Origin: an uncultured Collinsella sp.
Lineage (GTDB): Bacteria; Actinomycetota; Coriobacteriia; Coriobacteriales; Coriobacteriaceae
DNA length: 31,775 nucleotides
Assembly: GCA_900550195.1 (NCBI GenBank)
Contig: URRB01000022.1
Location: 1 to 31,775 of the forward strand
Direction of reading: 5' to 3'
In this document: piece by piece, positions 16,219 through 22,851 of the stretch
How the letters are laid out: the number at the start of each line of letters is the position of its first letter
Numbering within the stretch: the first letter of the stretch is position 1
Made by a program: the position numbers and the translations under genes
Notes under the pieces: generated by a model
Told to the model about the DNA's origin: nothing
Databases searched by the model: none
The model's input: only the letters and a program-made list of their open reading frames with translations

Positions 16219-17658
16219 ATGAGCGACGGAAAGAAAAAGCTTTCCTTCTTGACGGTCATTTCGACCATCATCTGCGTCGTCTTCGTTTGCGAGGCCGCCG
16301 CTCCTGCTGCTGCCATTGGCAACCAGCAGTTCTTCTGGTGGATCTTCCTGATCCTGACCTTCCTGCTTCCCTACGGCATGGTTGTCGCCGAGCTCGGTAC
16401 CACCTATGACGGCGAGGGCGGCATTTACGACTGGGTACGCGATGGCCTGGGCGACAAATGGGGCGCCCGCATCTCGTACTACTACTGGGTCAACTACCCG
16501 CTGTGGATCGCCTCGCTGGCTACCATGTTCCCCGACATTTTGGGCATGGTCTTTGGCGTCGAGTTCAACTTGATCGCCAAGATGGGTATCGATCTTGCCT
16601 TTGTGTGGATCGTCTACCTCATGGGCCGCTCCAAGGCGGCCGACTCCGAGTGGGTCCTTAACGGTGGCGCCATCATCAAGGTCGCCGTTGCCGTTATCGT
16701 CGGCGCTTTGGGCATTTGGTATGCCATGGAGAACGGTTTTGCGAACGACATGTCCGCTGCCACCTTCCTGCCCGAGCTCACCAACACCAACGCTCTCGGC
16801 TACCTGTCGATCATCATCTTTAACTTCATGGGCTTCGAGGTCATCTGCACCATGACCGACGACATGGCCGATCCCGCTCGCGATATCCCCAAGGCTATCA
16901 TCGTCGGTGGCCTGTCCATCGCCGTGATCTACCTGTTCGCTGGCTTTGGCATCGGCGCCGCCGTGCCGGCCGACTCCATCGATCCCGACTACGGCATGAT
17001 CGTCGCAGTCCAGACCATGGTGGGCGACTCCATGATCTTTAAGGTCATCTGCATCGCCTTCCTGATCACCCTGTTCGCCAACATGGCCGCTTGGTCCTTC
17101 GGCGTTAACTCCGTTGCTCGCTACGCTGCCGAGCACGGCAACATGCCCAAGGTCTTCGCCTCGATGATCTCGGATGACGACATGCCCAACGGCGCCAACC
17201 TGGTCAACGCCATCGTTGCCTCCCTGGTGCTGTGCCTGCAGCTCGTTCCCATCGACGCCATCTCCAACGGTGTCTTCTGGATGCTCTTTGGCACCTCTGT
17301 CGTCTTCCTGCTGTTGACCTACATCCCGATGTTCCCGGCGTTCCTCAACCTTCGTAAGAACGACCCCAACCGTGAGCGCATCTTCACGTTCCCGTTTAAG
17401 GGCGCCATGATGAAGGTCATGCTGGCCATCCCCTGCATCGAGCTGGTTCTTGCCATCGTTGCCACGCTGATCCCGTTCTCCGCTGCTGAAATTGGCGACA
17501 AGGTCCCGATGATCGTTATCTTCATCGTGCTCGTGCTCATCGGCGAGGTCGTCCGCGTCGTCAGCGCTAAGGGCCGCGAGACCGAGTACAAGGGTCTGAC
17601 CCCTGAGCTCGCAGCCCAGCGTCTCGCTGAGGAGGCCGCCGAGGCCGAGGAGAACTAG
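16219..17658 (+). CDS. APC-family amino acid/polyamine permease 1
   Basis: This 479-aa integral membrane transporter has about 12 helices, beginning with FLTVISTIICVVFVCEAAAP, and belongs to the amino acid-polyamine-organocation superfamily. It resembles glutamate:GABA and agmatine:putrescine antiporters. A paralogue of clearly similar sequence lies at 19779-21188, and both begin with the block CEAAAPAAAIGN/IEAAAPASAMGN. Its position directly before an agmatine-deiminase-like gene suggests exchange of agmatine (or another guanidino compound) for the deiminated product. Substrate is not proven. Codons are almost all C- or G-ending, indicating strong expression. It ends in a charged Glu-rich tail. 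The ATG at 16219 follows GAAGGAG. Confidence 0.88.
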   Translation: MSDGKKKLSFLTVISTIICVVFVCEAAAPAAAIGNQQFFWWIFLILTFLLPYGMVVAELGTTYDGEGGIYDWVRDGLGDKWGARISYYYWVNYPLWIASLATMFPDILGMVFGVEFNLIAKMGIDLAFVWIVYLMGRSKAADSEWVLNGGAIIKVAVAVIVGALGIWYAMENGFANDMSAATFLPELTNTNALGYLSIIIFNFMGFEVICTMTDDMADPARDIPKAIIVGGLSIAVIYLFAGFGIGAAVPADSIDPDYGMIVAVQTMVGDSMIFKVICIAFLITLFANMAAWSFGVNSVARYAAEHGNMPKVFASMISDDDMPNGANLVNAIVASLVLCLQLVPIDAISNGVFWMLFGTSVVFLLLTYIPMFPAFLNLRKNDPNRERIFTFPFKGAMMKVMLAIPCIELVLAIVATLIPFSAAEIGDKVPMIVIFIVLVLIGEVVRVVSAKGRETEYKGLTPELAAQRLAEEAAEAEEN

Positions 17659-18026
17659 AGCACCCGGTTCTGGGGCTCCAACCCTCCTCGTGTACCAACG
17701 CGCGCTTCGTCGGGCTTGTCGCTCCCGACTCCGGGCACTCTAGCCTCTTCGGAGGCGTGTCCAAGCGACAGGTTTGCTAACCATTCCCCCGGGGTGGGTG
17801 TGAGCGATAGCTCCGGTAACCACCGCCCACCCCAATCTCTCTTCCGTATCCTTCGTGCGTTTTGTCTCCGCGCACTTGGTTACGTCGTCGCTTGCCGGTG
17901 CGATTCCGTGAAAACCGGCACCGGGCGCCCCGACCTTTGCCGGGGAACGGGCGCCTACCATCTCTTGGTTTTAGGCTGCGGGTAACCCGCCCGCAGCAAG
18001 CGATCGTTCGATTTGGAGGAAATCTT
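17659..18026 (+). promoter_or_regulatory. Long hairpin-rich leader upstream of the first deiminase gene
   Basis: This 368-nt stretch has no gene but a series of perfect stems: GTCGGG/CCCGAC (17709-17729); GCCTC-TTCG-GAGGC (17743-17756); GGGGTGGG/CCCACCCC (17791-17833); CCGGTGC/GCACCGG (17895-17924); GGCGCCC/GGGCGCC (17924-17955); GCTGCGGG/CCCGCAGC (17975-17997). The ribosome site TTGGAGGAAA follows. I could not match it to a riboswitch class I know. It may hold an intercistronic terminator, a promoter and a regulatory RNA fold. Confidence 0.6.
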
Positions 18027-19232
18027 ATGCGTACGATCACCGAGTCCGAGTCCACCCCCAAGGCCGACGGCTTCTTCATGCCCGCCGAGTTCGCCCCGCA
18101 GGATCGCGTGTGGATGGGCTGGCCCCACCGCACCGACACCTGGGCCCACGGCGCCAAGCCGGCCCAGAAGCAGTATGCCGCCATCGCCCGCGCCATCTCC
18201 GAGTTCACCCCGGTCTATATGTGCGCCAACCAGGTCGACTACGCCAACTGCAAGGCCGTCTTCGAGAACGACGAGAACGTCACCGTCATCGAGATGACCA
18301 CCGACGACGCCTGGTTCCGCGACACTGCCGCCACCTACGTCATCAACGGCAAGGGCGAGAAGCGCGCCAACCACTGGCACTTCAACGCCTACGGCGGCCT
18401 CGTCGACGGCCTGTACTTCCCGTGGGACAAGGACGAGCAGATCGCCCTCAAGATGGCTGAGCTCTCCGGCTGCCGCCGCTATCGTCCCGACGACATGATC
18501 CTCGAGGGCGGCTCCATCACCGTTGACGGCGAGGGCACCCTTGTCGTGACCGACCAGTGCCTGCTTTCCCCGGGCCGCACCTGCTCTGCGGTTCTGGAGG
18601 AGGAAGAGGATCCCGAGTCCATCTGGCCCAAGTACCGCAAGAAGTTTGAGCCCTGGAGCGAGGAGCTTCGCGCCTACATGGACGAGCACCTCAAGGATTA
18701 CCTGGGTGTCGAGAAGGTCATCTGGGTCAAGGAGGGCATCGACCCCGAGGAGACCAACGGCCACATCGACGACGTCGCCACGTTCATCGCGCCGGGCGTC
18801 ATGGCCTGCATTTGGACCGACGATCCCGAGTATCCGTTCTACGAGCAGTGCCACGCTGCCTACGAGACCCTCTCCAACGCCGTCGACGCCAAGGGCCGCA
18901 AGATGAAGGTCTACAAGCTCTGCATGCCCGTGAACCCGCTGTTCATGGACCAGGCTTCCTGCGACACCATCGACGCCGACGAGAACGCCGAGCCGCGCGT
19001 CCCCGACGAGCCGCTGATCGCCTCCTACATGAACTACCTCGTGACCAACCACGGCGTTATCGTCCCGCAGTACGGCGACGAGAACGACCAGCTGGCCGTC
19101 GACACGCTCCAGAAGATCTACGACGAGGTCTGGGGCGAGGGCGTCTACAAGTGCGTCGGCGTTCAGTCCGAGCAGGTCGTCTTCGGTGGCGGCAACATCC
19201 ACTGCATTACTCAGCAGGAGCCGTCCGCGTAA
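18027..19232 (+). CDS. aguA: Agmatine deiminase family protein, divergent paralogue
   Basis: Agmatine deiminase hydrolyses agmatine to N-carbamoylputrescine and ammonia through a Cys-His-Asp/Glu centre. This 401-aa member of the penta-repeat guanidino-modifying fold keeps Asp99, His246 (NGHIDD) and the catalytic Cys393 in GGGNIHCITQQ. It differs from canonical enzymes: the loop after Asp99 reads RDTAATY instead of RDxGP, and an insertion of about 25 acidic/basic residues lies around 184-218. The second paralogue (28698-29819) lacks both changes. It is flanked by two APC permeases. Codon use is extremely C-ending, indicating very high expression. The family is certain; whether agmatine is its true substrate is not. 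The ATG follows TTGGAGGAAA. Confidence 0.85.
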   Translation: MRTITESESTPKADGFFMPAEFAPQDRVWMGWPHRTDTWAHGAKPAQKQYAAIARAISEFTPVYMCANQVDYANCKAVFENDENVTVIEMTTDDAWFRDTAATYVINGKGEKRANHWHFNAYGGLVDGLYFPWDKDEQIALKMAELSGCRRYRPDDMILEGGSITVDGEGTLVVTDQCLLSPGRTCSAVLEEEEDPESIWPKYRKKFEPWSEELRAYMDEHLKDYLGVEKVIWVKEGIDPEETNGHIDDVATFIAPGVMACIWTDDPEYPFYEQCHAAYETLSNAVDAKGRKMKVYKLCMPVNPLFMDQASCDTIDADENAEPRVPDEPLIASYMNYLVTNHGVIVPQYGDENDQLAVDTLQKIYDEVWGEGVYKCVGVQSEQVVFGGGNIHCITQQEPSA

Positions 19233-19332
19233 TTGTCTGTCTTCCCGAGGCACGGCACCTTGCCCTTCAATCGTCGGGCATGACCCTTAAGGTCTATGCC
19301 CTCCTCTTTCAGGGCAATCTGCCGCACCTCAG

Positions 19333-19433
19333 AAACCCAGCCGATCAATCGGACAGTCGGTGAATCGCACCGTGACCATCTCGGGGCATTGATGGTCGGT
19401 TTATTCGATGTCTTGGTCGGCTGGGTTTTTCTT
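19333..19433 (+). terminator. Terminator after the first deiminase gene
   Basis: AAACCCAGCCGA (19333-19344) pairs perfectly with TCGGCTGGGTTT (19417-19428), followed by TTCTTT. The 72-nt loop contains an inner GACCAT/ATGGTC stem. The large loop is unusual but the stem plus T-rich tail suits a terminator. Confidence 0.7.
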
Positions 19434-19434
19434 T

Positions 19435-19551
19435 GGGCACTCCGTTGCCTCCACTTCGGAGTGCCCGCCTCTTTGATTGAGTACGCGTCTGATCTGGGAT
19501 TTATTGCGGGTTAGGCCAATTGTTCGCTTGAATATCCCAGGTCAGACGCGT
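19435..19551 (+). repeat. Two further inverted repeats between deiminase and permease 2
   Basis: GGGCACTCCG/CGGAGTGCCC (19435-19444, 19457-19466) is a perfect 10-bp stem. An 18-bp inverted repeat with one mismatch (G-U in RNA), ACGCGTCTGATCTGGGAT at 19483-19500 and its partner at 19534-19551, encloses a 33-nt loop. No coding frame is supported here. Confidence 0.7.
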
Positions 19552-19606
19552 CTTCAATTGCCAAAAGATTCCGGTCGCAATCGCGGCCGTTTTGATCGGA
19601 GTATCT

Positions 19607-19789
19607 ATGTACCAGTGTATCGTTATCTACACGCGCCTGTTCCGCGAGCGTTGGTCCAACAATTGCATCCTCTCTTCTCTTTGGGATGGCACCTGCACCG
19701 GTGACGCGGCCTGCAACCCTACCTTGGGCTGCGCCTTCGGTACAGATGCCATCCTTTTTGCTGTAGGGGAAGCGTGCCATGGCAGGTAA
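19607..19789 (+). CDS. Possible 60-aa Cys-rich leader ORF
   Basis: An ATG behind GGAG opens a 60-codon frame with several Cys residues (for example DGTCTGDAACNPTLGC). It runs through the terminator-like hairpin at 19684-19759 and overlaps the permease start by 11 nt, the geometry of a coupled leader peptide. I recognise no homology, so it may be a chance frame. Confidence 0.2.
   Translation: MYQCIVIYTRLFRERWSNNCILSSLWDGTCTGDAACNPTLGCAFGTDAILFAVGEACHGR
19684..19759 (+). promoter_or_regulatory. Attenuator-like hairpin before permease 2
   Basis: GGATGGCA (19684-19691) and TGCCATCC (19747-19754) form a perfect 8-bp stem followed at once by TTTTT, and only about 8 nt later comes the ribosome site AGGGGAAG of the permease gene. 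A terminator directly in front of a gene suggests conditional readthrough (attenuation). The 55-nt loop has its own pairing potential. Confidence 0.5.
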
Positions 19790-21188
19790 AAAGTTCTCCC
19801 TGTTCGAGGTCATCCTCTCGGTTATCTGCGTTGTCTTTACCATCGAGGCGGCTGCTCCGGCATCTGCCATGGGTAACGTGCAGTTCTTCTGGTGGATCTT
19901 CCTTATCATTACGTTTTTGCTTCCCTATGGCCTGGTGGTGTCCGAGCTCGGTACGGCGTTCGATTCCGAGGGTGGCCTGTACGACTGGGTTCGCCTGGGC
20001 TTGGGAGACCGTTGGGGTGCACGCTGCTCCTGGTGCTATTGGGTCAACTTTCCACTGTGGGTGGCAAGTATCGCCTGCATGTTCCCCAGTGTCATCAATG
20101 CGGTATGGGGCATCGAATTTTCGTTTGGGGTCCGAATTGCCATCGAGCTTGCCTTTGTGTGGGGCGTCACGGTCATGGCAATGCAGCCGGTGGCCGAGGC
20201 CGATTGGGTCATGGATGGCGGCGCCGTCATCAAGGTGCTCATTACCGCCGTGGTGGGAATCATCGGCATCTGGTTTGCCTGCAACAACGGCTTTGCCAAC
20301 GATATGTCGTTTAAGACATTTGTCCCCGATCTGGGAGACACTAACTCACTGACGTATCTTTCAATCATCCTATTCAACTTTATGGGCTTTGAGGTGGTCG
20401 CGACCTTTGCCAGCACGATGAAGAACCCATCGCGCGATATCCCCAAGGCGGTTATCGCCGGTGGCGTTGCCATCGCGGCGATCTACATTATCTGTGGCAT
20501 CGGTATTGGAGCCGCGGTTCCCACCGAGCAGCTTTCACTCGATTCGGGCATTGTGGACGCGGTTGCCGCCATGGTGGGGCGCGCTCACCCGCTGACGATG
20601 GTCGTGGGCGTGGCCTTTCTGGTAACGCTGTTTGCCAACATGATCTGTTGGAGCTTTGGCGTCAACAACGTGGCGAGCTATGCCGCGCGCCATGGCAACA
20701 TGCCGCGTCCCTTTGCGCTGGTGTCCAAGAAGACCGGCATGCCCAACGGCTCGGCACTCATTAACGGTTGTTTTGCCAGCTTGGTGCTGCTACTTCAGAT
20801 TCCGCTGGGTGAAGGTTCCGACGTCTTTTGGGTCTTCTTCTCGATGAACGTCGTCTTTCTGCTCATGAGCTATATCCCGATGTTCCCGGCGTTTTGGCGC
20901 CTGCGTAAATACGACGACCGCCCGCGTGTGTTTCGCGCGCCCTTCGAGGGCAAGGTGCTTGCGGTAGCGCTTGCGGTGCCGGTGGTAGAACTCGTGCTTT
21001 CGATTGTTGCGACAATCGTGCCGCTTAACAGCTCGCCCGCCGAGATGTCAAAGTTGCCGATCCTCATGGGTGTGGTGATCGGCGTGTTACTGGGCGAGGT
21101 TTCGCGCCTCATATCGCGCCGCGGCCGCAGCATCGACAATCCCGGCGTTGGCGCAAGGGGGACAGGTCGCTTTGCACCAAAACAGTAG
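19779..21188 (+). CDS. APC-family amino acid/polyamine permease 2
   Basis: This 469-aa transporter is a paralogue of the 16219-17658 permease over its full length, with about 12 membrane helices. Shared blocks include QFFWWIFLI, LLPYG, YDWVR and NFMGFEV. The start at 19779 follows AGGGGAAGCG. Its last residues (GARGTGRFAPKQ) are encoded by an intruding GGGGACAG hairpin (21148-21180) and differ from the tail of its paralogue, so the C terminus may have been replaced by that repeat. Codon use is less biased than in permease 1. Likely role is agmatine/putrescine or related antiport, by context. Confidence 0.87.
   Translation: MAGKKFSLFEVILSVICVVFTIEAAAPASAMGNVQFFWWIFLIITFLLPYGLVVSELGTAFDSEGGLYDWVRLGLGDRWGARCSWCYWVNFPLWVASIACMFPSVINAVWGIEFSFGVRIAIELAFVWGVTVMAMQPVAEADWVMDGGAVIKVLITAVVGIIGIWFACNNGFANDMSFKTFVPDLGDTNSLTYLSIILFNFMGFEVVATFASTMKNPSRDIPKAVIAGGVAIAAIYIICGIGIGAAVPTEQLSLDSGIVDAVAAMVGRAHPLTMVVGVAFLVTLFANMICWSFGVNNVASYAARHGNMPRPFALVSKKTGMPNGSALINGCFASLVLLLQIPLGEGSDVFWVFFSMNVVFLLMSYIPMFPAFWRLRKYDDRPRVFRAPFEGKVLAVALAVPVVELVLSIVATIVPLNSSPAEMSKLPILMGVVIGVLLGEVSRLISRRGRSIDNPGVGARGTGRFAPKQ
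21148..21180. repeat. GGGGACAG-loop hairpin within the 3' end of permease 2
   Basis: TTGGCGCAA (21148-21156) and TTGCACCAA (21172-21180) pair with one G-U, enclosing GGGGGACAGGTCGCT. It is the same style as the hairpins at 7295-7334 and 25995-26029 and overlaps the last codons of the permease. Confidence 0.6.
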
Positions 21189-21223
21189 CGCCGCGAGTTG
21201 TGCGGTGCTAGATGCATCTTGGA

Positions 21224-21415
21224 TTACTGCTCACGCTGCTCGGGATCAGATGCGAGCTTGGGTGCAAAGTAGGGGACGTGGCCCAGGTAGGGGCAGCTGT
21301 CCGAACGCGCCTCAACGGCGCAGGGGACATTGTCGTAGGTCATGGAAGAACCGAGTCGGGTGATGGCCTTGGCGGCGGGCGCGACGAGCATCTTGAGCGG
21401 AGCGATCGGTGTCAT
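21224..21415 (-). CDS. Small conserved-looking Cys-containing protein (63 aa)
   Basis: I do not recognise a named family. The ATG at 21415 lies behind a strong AAAGGAGA site; an earlier in-frame ATG (21430) overlaps that site. The protein starts with a hydrophobic/Ala-rich helix (LKMLVAPAAKAI) and then has two Cys (C32, C41) in a Pro/Tyr-rich stretch, NVPCAVEARSDSCPYLGHVP, which looks like a constrained fold and not random sequence. It is divergent from the membrane LuxR gene, with an inverted repeat between them, so it may be controlled by that regulator. It is probably real; function is unknown. Confidence 0.6.
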   Translation of the reverse strand: MTPIAPLKMLVAPAAKAITRLGSSMTYDNVPCAVEARSDSCPYLGHVPYFAPKLASDPEQREQ

Positions 21416-21453
21416 GGCATCTCCTTTCATCGGTGAGACACAGCTTGTTTATC

Positions 21454-21473
21454 TAAACGATACAGTACGTTTA
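21454..21473. promoter_or_regulatory. Inverted repeat upstream of membrane LuxR gene
   Basis: TAAACG-N8-CGTTTA is a perfect palindrome between the divergent small-protein and LuxR genes. The 9-mer ATCGGTGAG also occurs twice in the same orientation (21429-21437, 21474-21482), flanking it. Candidate LuxR operator. Confidence 0.5.
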
Positions 21474-21543
21474 ATCGGTGAGTCTAATCTTGCGGCAAAG
21501 AATCTGTCAACATCCTCACAGCATCTAGACAGGGGAGGCGGGC

Positions 21544-22536
21544 ATGAGTTTCGCGTTCTATATCTACACCACGATTATCATGGGTGTGGCTCTGGTGACC
21601 AGTGCCGTGGCATTGGTGGTTTGGCTCATGACGCGCCGTCGCGACAGCCTCGTGGCCGCGGCGGGTTTTTTGCTCTATATGCTCGATATGTCGGTCATCT
21701 TTTTTGACGAGTACAATCGGCTCAAATACGACTACGCCGTTACCTTTAGCGAGCCGCTGCAGCACCCCTTGCTGCGCTGCGTGCTTGGTATTGCCATCTA
21801 TGCCTGCGTGGTGCTATGGATGTTTGCGCGCTTGCGCAAAAGACCGACGTCGCGCATGCTCGGACTCGCTATCGTGCCGTTTTCAATCTTGCAATTGCTG
21901 CTGGTGCCTCGCAGCGGCGCTGCCGGAGAGGTGCAGCAGTATCTCTTTTGGCTCACGCGTGACCTGGGTAATGTAGGATGTCTTGCCTATGCCGCCTGGC
22001 ATTACCGGTACAGAGCAACGCGTGTTGAGAAACTCGACCTCGACCGCTCAAAGCTCTTTTGGAAGGTGGCCTTCGTTCTTGTGTTTTGCGTGATCGCCGA
22101 GGACACCTACATGATCTTGTTCTGCCGCCCCGACTCCCAAAACCCCGTCATCGGCCTCTTTTTGTGGTATCTGTCCGAGCGCAATATCTCCGAAAACGTA
22201 CTGCTCGTGGTATGCGCGGCTCAGCTTTTTTGCCAGTTTAGCCATATCCTGCGTGTGTATGCCCGTCATCCGCGTGCCGATGAGGACGTGGCAGCCGAGA
22301 GCGCAAGCTCTGAGGACGATCTCGCATCGCGTGTGGTGATTTATGCCGACGCCCATAAGCTGTCACGGCGCGAGCAGGAGGTGCTCACGCTGGTGCTGAA
22401 GGGCAACGACGCCCAAAACATCGCCAGCGAGTTGGTCATCAGCCCTGGCACGGTCAAGGCACACTTGCATCGCATCTACGTTAAAAGCGGCGTCTCCAAC
22501 CGAGATGACCTTATAGATACCTTTTGGCGTTCCTAG
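21544..22536 (+). CDS. Membrane-bound LuxR-family regulator (seven-helix, AguR-like)
   Basis: This 330-aa protein has about seven hydrophobic segments in its first 240 residues (from IYTTIIMGVALVTSAVALVV to ENVLLVVCAAQLFCQF). A C-terminal LuxR/NarL helix-turn-helix follows (LSRREQEVLTLVLKGND, IASELVISPGTVKAHLHRI). It is a one-component sensor: the membrane part would detect a ligand and the HTH would act on DNA. AguR, the agmatine-responsive activator of enterococcal and lactococcal agu operons, is also described as a LuxR-type transmembrane regulator. With deiminases and APC permeases nearby, this is a plausible functional counterpart. Start ATG at 21544 follows AGGGGAGG. Confidence 0.85.
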   Translation: MSFAFYIYTTIIMGVALVTSAVALVVWLMTRRRDSLVAAAGFLLYMLDMSVIFFDEYNRLKYDYAVTFSEPLQHPLLRCVLGIAIYACVVLWMFARLRKRPTSRMLGLAIVPFSILQLLLVPRSGAAGEVQQYLFWLTRDLGNVGCLAYAAWHYRYRATRVEKLDLDRSKLFWKVAFVLVFCVIAEDTYMILFCRPDSQNPVIGLFLWYLSERNISENVLLVVCAAQLFCQFSHILRVYARHPRADEDVAAESASSEDDLASRVVIYADAHKLSRREQEVLTLVLKGNDAQNIASELVISPGTVKAHLHRIYVKSGVSNRDDLIDTFWRS

Positions 22537-22851
22537 CCTCATTCTTCCTCGCATGCGGGTCTTGCTGTGTGGGCGGCCACACCGTTGGGCGTAATGAAGC
22601 GGTAATAATCTCAGACAATAAACCTGCAGGTAAAGCGTGTAAACCTGCTTAAACTGACCGTTTGCGGTCCCTGGCCTTGGCACGGATTTGCCCCTGTGTA
22701 TCAATGGGTGTAGCGCGAAGCCGCGGACGTGGGACAGACGTCCGAGCACGGCTTGTAGGCACGCGCCGATGCGGGAGCGCTACGCTCCCAACCGAGTGCC
22801 CACGCGGGCGGTGCGTCCGCGTTACAACCAAAGATGCCTGAGGAGGCTCGC
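22537..22851 (+). promoter_or_regulatory. Structured leader before the amidohydrolase gene
   Basis: This 315-nt stretch holds no supported gene. Perfect stems are GTGTGG/CCACAC (22567-22582), GCAGGT/ACCTGC (22626-22648), GACCG/CGGTC (22656-22669), AAGCCG/CGGCTT (22718-22754) enclosing CGGACGT/ACGTCCG (22724-22744, loop GGGACAG), GGGAGCG/CGCTCCC (22773-22789) and CGCGG/CCGCG (22803-22821). The RBS GAGGAGG follows. The first hairpins may end the luxR transcript; the later ones may form a folded 5' leader. Confidence 0.55.

Noticed and set aside
17659..18026. Known riboswitch (TPP, cobalamin, glycine, guanidine) in the deiminase leader
   Set aside because: None of the conserved core sequences I know for these classes was found; only the stems themselves are supported.
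17955..19253. 432-aa open frame on the minus strand opposite the first deiminase
   Set aside because: Low-complexity Val/Leu/Gly/Asp-rich shadow caused by C-ending codons on the other strand.
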